Shown here piece after piece: positions 54,707 to 64,000 of a DNA stretch of 64,000 nucleotides. The stretch covers positions 97,901,580-97,965,579 of the forward strand of contig CM047425.1 in NCBI GenBank assembly GCA_026168455.1. Direction: 5' to 3'. The position numbers were made by a program, and so were the translations under genes. Position 1 is the first letter of the stretch, and each line of letters starts with the position of its first letter. The notes beneath the pieces were generated by a model. That model saw only the letters and a list, made by a program, of their open reading frames with translations, searched no databases and was not told where the DNA came from. The DNA is from Theocolax elegans. Lineage: Eukaryota > Arthropoda > Insecta > Hymenoptera > Cerocephalidae.

Positions 54707-55261
54707 GATTATATCGTCCGTTGATTTAGCGAAAATACAAATAATTGCCTTGTTAATATACTCGTTCATAAAAATTGACGTATTTAATCGTTCAATGTAT
54801 TTAACCGCTTAAAAAATAATTAAATATCCTTCAAACGAGGAAAGCGTCCTTTTTAAAATTGTGATTATCGATCACACCGATACGCGCACGCACCACAATA
54901 ATTTCATCTATTTTAATTGAAGCAATAAATTAATGTCAAACTGTATCGAAAGAAGAAAAGATATGCGCGTTCAATAAGAAAAAAAAGAAGAAAAAAATGA
55001 GAAAAGCTCCGCATCTTTATAGAAGCCGGTTCATCCCCATAGAGTTAAGATCCCCGCGAGGCTGAAGCAAGAGAAAAAGAGAGCGAGGGAGAGGGAGAGG
55101 GAGAGAGAGTGCTACAACCCTCTGAAGTTGACTTTGACGCGGGCCGCGACCTCAAGGCATTTCCGCCCGGGATCGAAGCTTCATTTCGCTTAACCCGCGA
55201 TGCGCGACGACGCATTCCCCCCTTTTAGCTTGGGAAAGAAAAAACCGGTGGCTTGTTCATC

Positions 55262-55456
55262 ATGTTGCTGCTCGCGCGCGCACTCTCTAGGGTCGCTCTC
55301 CTTTTTCCTTCTACTGAAAAATCTCAAGCGTGCTTCCGCTTAAGGTCCCGCGAAAAGAATGCGAGTATCAAGAACGCTCTCTACGCGGAAAGGAATCTCG
55401 AGGGTGAACCCTCTCTCTTTCCTCTCGAGGGCGGATGTTTGGAGTTTGCGCGGTGA
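55262..55456 (+). other. uncharacterised open frame, 64 codons, frameshifted in copy A
   Basis: From ATG, the frame begins MLLLARALSRVALLF, which looks weakly like a signal peptide, and ends in CLEFAR. In copy A two single-base deletions (near 53930 and 53955) shift the frame. No family is recognised. It is either a chance frame in CG-rich DNA or a broken duplicate. Confidence 0.1.
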
Positions 55457-55657
55457 CGCCGTCTATTATTGCGAAGGTGAACACCTTTGTTACGGATGAT
55501 CTACACACACGGAAACCAGAAATTCGTTATTAACCTTACTCACCGAGATCTGGATCACACTTATCGACTGCGCGTCTTGACGGCCTTGCCGCGAACTATG
55601 ACACTTTACCTCACGGATTAACCGTCTAATACTAATCTATGTCGTCGATCTTGATAT

Positions 55658-55771
55658 TCCAACTATGAATGGATAGTAGTTGGGCCGCGGTCGCGAGCGC
55701 AGCGAGCGTCCAAGGCATAACTAATCCATTCACAATAATATTTTTCGTCTAATCGCGCTAACGTATCATGT
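55658..55771 (+). mobile_element. 114-bp insertion with hairpin core, present only in copy B
   Basis: The insertion sits between CTTGATAT and ATACCATAG, which are contiguous in copy A at 54231/54232. Its core runs from TGAATGGAT (55666-55674) to ATCCATTCA (55724-55732), a perfect 9-bp inverted pair. Allowing a 2-nt bulge, TAGTT/AACTA adds five more pairs. The loop is very CG-rich (GCGAGCGCAGCGAGCG), unlike the AT-rich flanks. It could be a tiny non-autonomous element, or an ancestral hairpin lost from copy A. I see no clean target duplication. Confidence 0.5.
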
Positions 55772-55876
55772 ATACCATAGTGCGTAAAAGATTTTACAGC
55801 CTTATAACCGTGTGGCGAGTCTTACGTGTCGGAGAAATTAATAGAAAATAAATGGAAAATAATATAGATAATTTGA

Positions 55877-56185
55877 ATGAAGAGAGAGAGAAGAAGTGTT
55901 GGCCCGGGCGCGCGCGATCAACGACACATCGAGTTTCGGCAATTCGACACCGCGGGTATTAGATGCACTGCACTTAATCGCAGCTTGTGTTTACTTTCGT
56001 ATATATTCTTCTGCTGGAGTTTGTGTACTACGCGTTTCGAAGACGTTGGTCTCGATTTTCAAGTGGACGGTCGACGATATGGAGAATTTGTATACATCTT
56101 ACTAGGATGTGTAGCGTTTCTATACATCCTAGTAATCGATAATCACGCGCATACAGTCGGCCACGATGATTATATCGTCCGTTGA
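55877..56185 (+). other. uncharacterised open frame, 102 codons (copy B)
   Basis: This is the duplicate of the frame at 54337. After ...HTVGH it ends in DDYIVR instead of the longer copy A tail, because the 80-bp segment is missing. The changed C-terminus with no compensating change suggests there is no coding constraint. Confidence 0.1.
56099..56135. repeat. perfect 12-bp hairpin inside the duplicated unit (copy B)
   Basis: This is the copy B equivalent, identical in sequence to the copy A hairpin. The right outer arm that would nest around it is deleted here. Confidence 0.85.
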
Positions 56186-56854
56186 TTTAGCGAAAATACA
56201 AATAATTGCCTTGTTAATATACTCGTTCATAAAAATTGACGTATATTTAATCGTTCAATGTATTTAACCGCTTAAAAAATAATTAAATATCCTTCAAACG
56301 AGGAAAGCGTCCTTTTTAAAATTGTGATTATCGATCACACCGATACGCGCACGCACCACAATAATTTCATCTATTTTAATTGAAGCAATAAATTACTTAT
56401 TTTAATGAAAATATCAAACCAATTTAATTGTAAAATAACTTGAAAAATAAATAAATATAAAAAGGTAATATTTTTCAATGATGCCAATTCAGTGTATTTA
56501 TTATTACAATTCTGGTATAATTAGTTGTGCAAGTCAGGTTGTATTTCGTTTAAAACCGTGTGTACAAAGGGACGGTTTAATTTAAAGCTCAACCGCAAAA
56601 AGCGAACTTGTAGTTTGCCGGAAGCACGTTCAAAGAACACATGTATATCGTATACGACAATAAAGCTTTTTTATGCATAATATAAAATGTGTACATGAAA
56701 ATCTACCCGAGTTCTTCCCTCTGCCTCTCAATTGGCTTTGTGCCTAAACACTTTGTAAAAGTAAACATACACGAGTTATGTACCCTTTATTTTTCACGCA
56801 ACGTTTTAAATTATATCATTCTTTACGCTTAAAAAGAATCGTAATAAAACTTTG

Positions 56855-56879
56855 AAAATTATTATGCTATAATAATTTT
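56855..56879. repeat. perfect 10-bp hairpin
   Basis: AAAATTATTA and TAATAATTTT pair perfectly around the 5-nt loop TGCTA. It is AT-only and probably incidental. Confidence 0.6.
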
Positions 56880-57238
56880 GTAGACGTAACCACCTTATAT
56901 GAGGAGTTATTATTTTCATTGATAAAAAGATGTTACAATTTTTTTAACAATTCACAGCACGTATCGACAACAAAACAATTATTTTGATCGTGATTGCGAT
57001 TATTATTCTTTTGATTGAAAATAAACCTTTCGTTTCTGAATACTAAACAAAAAAAAACACTTTTGAAATCTAGACAACTTAACACGCGTACATAAATTTA
57101 ATTCGAAATTGAAACGTCAACTAGTGCCTAGCATGAAAACAAAATAATGAATAAAAAATGCAATGGAAATACGTAAAATTATCGAGTAAGTCAGCGGGAT
57201 GAAGGTAGTGGAAACGTTCCAGAAAGTTAAACGTTTGT

Positions 57239-57264
57239 ATGTAGTAGAAGTAGTAGTAGTAGAA
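57239..57264 (+). repeat. (GTA)n trinucleotide repeat
   Basis: GTAGTAGAAGTAGTAGTAGT and on, with one GAA interruption. Confidence 0.85.
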
Positions 57265-58401
57265 GCGACCTCCATTATCCCCGCGGTCTCGATACTTTCG
57301 CGCTAATTAGTCGAGTTCGAGTCTCGCGCACGAGAAATCGTTAGTTCCAAACCCGGCGCGTGTCTCCCTGGGGATAATGTTACGCGCATGTATGGAACGG
57401 CATTTACCCCCCTTTAACTATCACATGTCTCTCAACCATACACTCGCGAAATTAAAAATCCACCCCAGCCCCCTCCTCTTCTCCTTCCCCTAACTCACTC
57501 ACTCCTTTCATTATGTATGCGCGCCGTCCAATAATCCTAACTTTTACCCGAGTGGTATGGAATTGAACGTTTATAGCTCGTTATTTGTAACTCATGATAT
57601 TATTACTCTAATTGTTCTGCTCTTCAGGGGATGAACGTGAAAAAATATTGAAAAATCCGCTTGAATTTTATTAAAATTACACGCAAACTCAATAAAATCA
57701 TTTTCTGACGGACGATGTGTTACAAGAGCTGTCCGAGATTACAATTGAAGTGTAAACAAATAATCTGCCAAGCTGCTAGATTGCAAATCATGTGCATAAT
57801 GTAGCTAAGAAATTTATGAGTAAAATAAGTAGTAATGAGCGATATAATTCGAAACGTTAACTATGAATTTTGAAATAATTAAATATTACACGTATAAGTG
57901 TAGTGAATAACAACGCACCAAAAACAATTTACCAAGTAGCATATAAAACCTATACATAACAACAGACAGGTGAAACTGAAAAAGAATCGTTTACCAACAA
58001 ACTGACCAACAAAACCCCGTTGCCCGATGGAAAACAAAACGCAACAGCTATATAGAACTACGCGTACGATCCCCTAGCCAATACGTCATTGTCAATTAAT
58101 CAGATCCGGCCTGTTGATTCGTCGCTTTCGGGGAGAAAAAAAAAGAGGCGAACAAATGTTCGAAAAAAAAGATTGTCGGAAAAGCGTCGAGGGATTACCC
58201 GTGTATACAATTAACGTTATACGCTCAATTTTATACCGTCCATCCTTGCGTCAACGATATAATCCATTCGGATTACTTTTCATTTTAATATAAATTGTTG
58301 AAAACAAAGGCAGTAATTATGTCGAGCGCGCCGCAACATTCCAGATTCCATTGTACGAACAGGGGTAGAGGCATTTGTTTCAACCAGATTGCCAGTTTCC
58401 T

Positions 58402-58447
58402 GATATATATGTGTGTATATATATATATATATATGATATATGTATAT
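58402..58447 (+). repeat. (TA)n microsatellite
   Basis: A TA-dominated tract with short TG interruptions. Confidence 0.9.
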
Positions 58448-59337
58448 CCTATCCCTGTGCATATTTCGACTCGGAGGATTTTTCCGGTAGCCCAGGAATT
58501 ATCAGGATTTTTTTTGTTGTTGTACGAGGATTCGGGTCAGAGGAGCAGGTAGTTCGATTCAATGTAATGAGAAAAGAATTTCGATGGTACAATTAAAAAG
58601 TACGCAAAATGTGCGAATGTGAGAGCTTTTTATTTTACGAATGTTAATCCTATGGTTTAAGGGTGTGGGGATGATGTTTTAAATACTGTTTTTATGGATT
58701 TTATTGCGTTGATGATATGTGCGATCAATGGTAAAATGTTTAAAGGATGGAAAAATTGAATTAACACAGTTGTTATTATTTTCATTGCATTTGCAAATAC
58801 ATTTACAATCGTTTTTGAAAAGAGCGTTTTTCGTTGATTCGGGTGATTAATTCGAAAGTAATACGTACATCTATATGTCTATAATTGTAAATATTTTTTA
58901 ATTGATGATTGAATTGAATAATAAAACTAACTTCGAATTATTTTTAAATTAATTAATTGAAAATAAAATAAAAAATTTTTAAATCATCGATACAATAAAC
59001 TAAACAAGATTATTCACACGATTTAAATACTAATGTAAAAAATAGTATATATTTAAAAGGTAAAATATTTATACTTTTAATTTTAAAATTATTTAAAATC
59101 TACTAGAGTTGCATTCCGATCCACGATAGCATAAATATTTACAACTGACAGTTTCAATATAAATTTTTACAATCCTCTTTGTAATTACCAATACAGTAAA
59201 ATAAAAACCAACATTCAAAGAGAGCGTTCGAAAAAAAATCATTGGATTTAAAACAAACGAAATAGTTGGAATATAAAAGACAAATGCATTTTCCATTTGA
59301 TGTTGACCAAAATGAAATTTAATTTCATACACACCCT

Positions 59338-59340
<3 letters not shown>

Positions 59341-59379
<39 letters not shown>
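59341..59379 (+). repeat. (AC)19 microsatellite
   Basis: A perfect AC run of about 19 units that turns into AGAGAGA. It is the longest CA repeat here and likely to be polymorphic. Confidence 0.95.
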
Positions 59380-59382
<3 letters not shown>

Positions 59383-61090
59383 AGATATAGCACAAAACCC
59401 CGCTATTTTACAATAAAAAATAAAGGTAAAGAAGAATACCCGTTAAAAGTTTTAATCACTTCTAAATAATAGAGTATAAACCCTTGTAAAAAGAATTGGC
59501 AATTCATGAGTTAATCATCTAGCATGTTTATTAGCCTAGTCAAGTGTAGTCAAAGCTTCAGAACACACAACCGGTCCCGGCACGAGACGGCAATAATTTC
59601 GTTCCGGTCGACTCGCTCGCGAAACGGGAGATTCGAATTTCGCGTTTTGCACCAGTGGACGCTTCAGAAGCTAACGTTGGGAAGGGTGGGAGTTATGAGG
59701 GAATAAACCAATGGCTTGTAACTCATGCGATTACCGGAAAGCTCGAGCGCTAAATTACGTTATTATCTCTGGAGACGAACCCTCGATTCCTCGTGGCCGA
59801 GGTCAATTCGTCAGCCCGCAAGCCTTCCTTTGTTGTTTCGCTTGGATTTCGTGATTTGACCTACTCGATTCCTTGCTCTCTTTTTCTTGTTCCTCCCTTT
59901 TTTTTTCTTTCGAAGTAACTGCACTCGAGGTCTAATGAAGAGTAAAGGGAAAATTTTGTTGGCGACGAATCAAATTGCTCTTGAGCGAGTGTGAAATTAT
60001 TATTGGGATTACCCCTTATCGTACGTGATTTAGCGAACTTGTTTTTCTTTGACAATTCACGAAAATTTGTTGCTTTTGCGCTCAATTTTTACAACTTTTG
60101 ATAGAGCAAGAGATGCACTTTATCTTTTTAAAGAAAACAATGATTGAATCGACTAAAGTAAATAATCTAAATAATAACGTCTAACATCGAAATTGAAGAG
60201 GGAATTAATTAAGAAAAAATGTGAGCAACAATCATGAGAAATGAATGTTCGAATAGCTCTACGAAGATTGTTTAACGGGTATAATTGCTGAAGGATTCAT
60301 CGGCGTCCATACAAGCCAACCAAAAACTGCACCGTAAACTCTTTATTCGCTTTCGAACCCACCGTTACACGTACGTACATTCGTATACACGTATATACAA
60401 CCTCTATTTTTGCGTTCCATTCTCTTCTTCCGCGAATTACATTTTGATTGTTTCGGGGCGCGCGCTTTGCTTGCATTTTTCGACGGGCCGAGGGTGCGCG
60501 AAATTACGAAAACTCCTCGCCTAGGGCTGATTTCACGTGCTAATTAATCCTATAGCGCGGGCTCGGGTATACAAAAATATGGCATATATCCGAGAATAAG
60601 AGAATAAGGGAATGAGAGAAAGAGAGTAACGTTTTCATTGTTGAGGAACGATTGCGAGAGGGGAGTATAAAAAAGTGAGCGTACAACGTTTGCGTGCAGT
60701 AAACCATATCGTTTAATTTTATCAGCCTTGTGTTTTGCATTCGTGGAAGTTTTCATTGTTTTGATTGTGCCGCTACTGGTAATTTAGGTAAGGAAAACCG
60801 CGAATTTTGCCGGAGTAAAGCTTTTTCTCCTTAACACTCGATTTTCCCGGGAATGCTTCTACTTTTCTTCTACATATAGAAAATTGCGCGAGGGGTTAAT
60901 TTTCTTTAAATTTCGCGGCCGTTTGGTTTTCTTAGAAAGTCAATATGCGTGAACGTTTCGATTGACGTTTACCTTTGGATCTTTCGACCAGTAATTTCTG
61001 ATTTCTTGGTTTTCTTAATCACTAATCGAGTCGGACAGGCGCTTTCCGTGTAAATTACGAAGTGTTGCATCAAAATTTCTTTTTTTTCAG

Positions 61091-61126
61091 GTGAAGGATT
61101 TCGTTACATTATACGACGAGGCATAC
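61091..61126 (+). other. candidate 36-bp microexon
   Basis: A strong 3' splice site (TTTCTTTTTTTTCAG) ends at 61090 and a strong 5' splice site (GTAAGG) begins at 61127. The 36 bases between are a multiple of three and open in the first frame, reading VKDFVTLYDEAY. A branch-point-like CTAAT lies about 65 nt upstream at 61022. Symmetric microexons of this size occur in insect neuronal genes. However, no flanking exon was found, the peptide is not one I recognise, and such signals arise by chance in 64 kb. If real, the window or part of it is an intron of a plus-strand gene. Confidence 0.2.
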
Positions 61127-62231
61127 GTAAGGAATCCTTGAACAAGTAATTCAAATATTATGTAGCCAGTGAAGATTGTGAATTTCACGTATTAGAGTGA
61201 CGACATATTTATTCCAGCTGACTTCTCTATACTTAATTTATCGTATAATCTCGGTAAGAGTAATTATTTGAAAATGAAGATGCTGCTGATCGGTCGGTCG
61301 GTATAGGGGAGAAAGAACCAACGAGCGCGATCTCACAGACATGATCGAGTCCGAGTATAATAAATAACCGTAACAATTCTCACGGGTAAGTCTACCGAAA
61401 AACGAGGCTCGCAGTTTGAAATAAAAGCTCGGAACCCGAGTCAAAGAATTCGCGGTCCGTATCTCGTTTTTCCCCGATGACCCGACGCAGGGGTATATAC
61501 CCACCACCATTTTTTCCCCACACGCACGCGGGTTCGGTGAATTCGGTTGCATCCTCTGCATTTGCCAGGGCCGAGAATTTCTCGAGCGGGCCGGGAATAG
61601 GTACCGGCGAAATTCCGCGAATTCCGCGGGGCCAACTGGTTAGCGAGCGATTTACGATATTGTAAACCGATGCGACGCCGGCTTGGCCCCGACCTCCGCC
61701 CGGCCCTCACCCCCTCTTGCCTGAACCTCAATCTAATAGTTGCGACTCGCCGCCACGGCAAAAGAGAGCACGAGGTATGCCGGGGAGGGTCCGGTTGTAC
61801 ATCGTTGCACATTGCGCTGCTACCGCGTCGATGAAGAACCGGTACGTGTATACACGAGAGAGAGAAAGCTTTGGTTATTCGGAGGACCTCAACCTACCCT
61901 GCTAACTGTCCGTTCGGTTCGTTCTGTCTCATACTTTTTTAACTTTACCAGTTTGAATATTGATTTTCATTACTATTTTCATGATTTGACTAATTTTTTT
62001 ACTTTTACTCTGCTCGCGTATAAAAATTAAAATCATTATATACGTACATAAAAATGCACACAATAAGTTTCATAAAAGGTTTGACCTCTTAACTTATCCT
62101 CAACTCTAATGGTATTAAACGTGCAACTTCAAGCTACAATTTTCTTTTAATTTCCGTAAGTCAATATTATCTCAATGATCGACTATTTCTGAAAAAGAAA
62201 AATTTTCCATGAATCTTATTTCATAACTTAC

Positions 62232-62249
62232 ATCTGTTTTAAAACAGAT
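62232..62249. repeat. perfect 18-bp palindrome
   Basis: ATCTGTTTTAAAACAGAT is identical to its own reverse complement. No flanking structure suggests a mobile element. Confidence 0.7.
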
Positions 62250-62360
62250 TTGTAGTGGATAAAAAAACTTTCGCGAAGTTAATTATTAGCGAATCAAATA
62301 AGATCAACCCAAATTTGTAAAATAGAAAGTAATGTATTTGAATTTCCAGTAATTATTAAT

Positions 62361-62394
62361 TATAATGAACAACTATATAATGAACAACTATATA
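62361..62394 (+). repeat. 15-bp tandem repeat, 2.2 copies
   Basis: TATAATGAACAACTA occurs twice in a row and is followed by TATA. The copies are identical, suggesting recent slippage. Confidence 0.85.
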
Positions 62395-62455
62395 GAATAT
62401 ATATAAAAGGCTCCTATAACAAGTTCATGCGAATCATTAGCACAGGTAGATTATA

Positions 62456-62497
62456 ACACATACACACACACACACACGCACAAACACGCACAAACAC
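62456..62497 (+). repeat. (AC)n microsatellite with CACGCACAAA duplication
   Basis: An AC run is followed by two copies of CACGCACAAA. Confidence 0.9.
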
Positions 62498-62668
62498 AGA
62501 CCCAAAAGAGAATTACGTATGCAGCACAATTGTAATTGAAATAATATACAAAAGAAACTTTGTAACGAAAGAAAACCAATTGTAAAAGTAGTGCAATTTA
62601 TTTCATCAAGGCAGAAAATAATAATAAGTGCAATTAAATTTCAATTTAATTGAATCGATGGTATATAT

Positions 62669-62687
62669 GTGTGTGTGTGTGTGTGTA
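62669..62687 (+). repeat. (GT)n microsatellite
   Basis: A perfect GT run of about nine units following GGTATATAT. Confidence 0.9.
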
Positions 62688-63696
62688 TGCATGCACGAAA
62701 GGGATAAAAAAGAAGGAAGGTATGAATTTCGAGGAACGGAAGCGACATTTCACAGATAATGAAACCATACACTAACCCGGGGTAATCGAAGTGAGACGTC
62801 GCTCAGCTGTCCGAAGCTAATTACGTGGCGGTCCCCGATGCATCTCCAATACAGGGGGAGAAACAAGAAGAGGCGCATCGACCGATCTTGGCACTTCAAA
62901 GCGGCGATTCGCTTTGTTTTGCGCAGCAAATCGAGCGACTCTCGCGGAAACTCTGATGGTTTTTGTGGGAGCAGGTGCGCGAACTCGCGACAAAGAGTCG
63001 ACGGGACAATGCCATGGAAAATAAGATTCAGATGGATGTGTATAGATATACAAAGAGTGAGGGAAGCTTCGATTAGTTTGAAATGCAATGGCCAAGTGCG
63101 GTTTTACGATCGAGTGTACAACGTTGGAGAGAGGTCAATGATTTTTATCGCCTGTGCTGTGTGAATTTTTGATGGGAAGATTTCATAAAAAAATAGAAAA
63201 TATTTTCTTACGTTTTCATTGTTTTTTTTATACAGAATAAAAATAGCTTAAAGTGGTTTGGGATTTTTATGATTATATATGAAACCGCACAAAATGAGAA
63301 ATTTTGATAGAATCGTTTAGCACTCAATTTTTGAGTTGGTCATCAAAAAGTTCTTCATCGACACCTGGAGTGCGCGCGCGCATTGGTTGCATTACCTCGA
63401 GAAATCAGCGGGGCGCTCAAAGTTACTCCAACTTCTCGCCTAGGACTCGTTCGCGCGCGACAAATGTATGTAATTAAAGCGCGAGCGATACCGGGAGCGC
63501 GAAGCCAATGGTAATCCTGTTGCAAACATTGCTTGGCGCAGCCGTGCGGAATAATGATACGTAATCGTGAAACTCTCTTGCACGCATCGCCCACGTTGCG
63601 CCAAGTTTACGCGAGCTTTGGAAAATTGATTCGTGAATCGCGTCGCCCCTATATGCCTAATACACTATTTTGAGAATTGCGATTACTTTTTTTTAG

Positions 63697-63747
63697 ATGT
63701 GTTACAAGTGCCACGAACGAGCAAGTAATAAATCTCTCGTAAAGTGA
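63697..63747 (+). other. short frame or exon candidate with CxxC
   Basis: A polypyrimidine tract plus TTTTTTTTAG precedes ATG. The frame reads MCYKCHERASNKSLVK and then stops. A GTAAAG at 63739 could serve as a 5' splice site, giving a 42-bp exon. The CYKC start recalls the first cysteines of some cysteine-rich domains, but this is far too little to assign a family. Confidence 0.1.
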
Positions 63748-63772
63748 AAATTAGTATTTTACATTGATTAAT

Positions 63773-63792
63773 GATATTATTAAAATAATATC
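63773..63792. repeat. 9-bp perfect hairpin
   Basis: GATATTATT and AATAATATC pair around a 2-nt spacer. It is a short AT-rich structure of no known role. Confidence 0.5.
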
Positions 63793-64000
63793 GTGAGAAA
63801 CGATCGTTAGCAATATATTTTACGTAATACTTTAATTAAATTCTATAAATAATTTATTGATTTACTCAATAGAAAAAACTTTCAAACAATAAAAAGTTAA
63901 GAATTAACAGACGTTGCAATAAAATTTATAGTTTTAATGTGATTAAAATCTTCTAATATGATAATAATCTTAACTACCACCAGGTTGTTACAAAACTTTA

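Larger units (their letters stand above)
53507..54930 (+). repeat. tandem duplication, copy A (1424 bp)
   Basis: The unit starts at TAATGTCAAACTG and is followed head to tail by copy B, which starts with the same words at 54931. It holds, in order, a purine-rich tract, a CG-rich block with a GAGGGAGA repeat, a stretch rich in short palindromes, and an AT-rich tail ending in AAGCAATAAAT. Reading the copies side by side I found no substitutions, only indels. Copy A lacks one A at GCGAAAGAATG, lacks one base at GCTCTTACG and lacks the 114-bp insertion of copy B, but keeps an 80-bp segment that copy B has lost. No gene is recognised. Confidence 0.93.
54931..56393 (+). repeat. tandem duplication, copy B (1463 bp)
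   Basis: This is a near-identical head-to-tail copy of the preceding 1424 bp. It differs by two single-base insertions, a 114-bp insertion at 55658-55771, replacement of an 80-bp stretch by one T at 56167, and an extra AT in GACGTATATTT. The 1424-base offset grows to 1540 after the insertion, as expected. Indels without substitutions suggest either a very young duplication or two alleles joined in the assembly. Confidence 0.93.
56394..61090. other. non-coding, AT-rich with CG-rich patches
   Basis: No gene is supported. CG-rich patches lie at 57280-57390 and 59560-59800. A 5' splice-site-like TAGGTAAGG at 60787 follows a T-rich hydrophobic frame that ends in a stop, so it is not a credible exon. 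Confidence 0.55.
61127..64000. other. non-coding, CG-rich islands alternating with AT-rich spacer
   Basis: CG-rich islands at 61440-61900, 62760-63010 and 63360-63640 carry open frames on both strands with no recognised domain. GGGTAAGTC at 61384 is a good 5' splice site without a proven exon. The repeated ATTCCGCG at 61612-61627 is a small local duplication. Confidence 0.5.

Noticed and set aside
57313..57332. GTTCGAGTC looks like a tRNA B box
   Set aside because: No acceptor stem, A box or anticodon arm lies upstream at tRNA distances.
60700..60795. Possible exon between a TGCAG and GTAAGG
   Set aside because: The only long frame ends in TAG just before the putative splice site, and its hydrophobic peptide follows from T-rich sequence.
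62838..63164. 108-codon ATG frame in a CG-rich island
   Set aside because: Equally long frames lie on the opposite strand and no domain or conservation signal is visible; composition explains it.
1..64000. CRISPR arrays, bacterial operons or telomeric TTAGG arrays
   Set aside because: No regularly spaced direct repeats, no packed genes and no TTAGG runs are present; the sequence is clearly eukaryotic.

Overview
This is eukaryotic nuclear DNA, most likely from an insect and plausibly a hymenopteran such as an ant. The background is AT-rich. Despite that, CpG is abundant, with runs of CGCGCG and many CG-dense islands of 200-600 bp. Dinucleotide microsatellites (CA, CT/GA, TA, CG/CA mixes) are everywhere. 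No long open frame resembles a known protein, there is no operon-like packing, and the one certain gene is a Pol III U6 snRNA with an upstream TATA box. High CpG in an AT-rich genome is typical of ants and other Hymenoptera; the taxonomic call is an inference, not proof. The window reads as a long intergenic region or the interior of a very large intron.  LAYOUT. 1-6.8 kb: AT-rich non-coding DNA with microsatellites. 6.80-6.97 kb: U6 snRNA on the minus strand with a Pol III terminator, a TATA box and a candidate PSE. 7-51 kb: alternating AT-rich spacers and short CG-rich islands (near 7.8, 11.8, 13.1, 15.9, 20.4, 27.2, 34.6, 35.9, 38.1, 45.1, 46.8 and 50.7 kb), with simple repeats, a 74-nt hairpin at 16.3 kb, and no convincing exon. 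51.06-52.06 kb: a roughly 1-kb foldback DNA element flanked by TTAA, with long inverted arms and no coding capacity. 53.51-56.39 kb: a direct tandem duplication of about 1.4 kb. I saw no substitutions between the copies, only indels. One copy carries a 114-bp hairpin-forming insertion; the other keeps an 80-bp segment that holds one arm of an inverted repeat. 56.4-64 kb: more AT-rich spacer and CG-rich islands, with two speculative small exon candidates (61.09 and 63.70 kb).  HOW IT WORKS TOGETHER. The only component with a clear function is U6, the catalytic spliceosomal RNA. Its 5' stem carries a paired change that keeps base pairing, which points to a live gene. The rest is repeat, mobile-element and unassigned non-coding DNA. 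The most informative items for follow-up are the U6 locus, the TTAA foldback element and the indel-only tandem duplication, which may be real and very recent or may be two haplotypes joined by an assembler.
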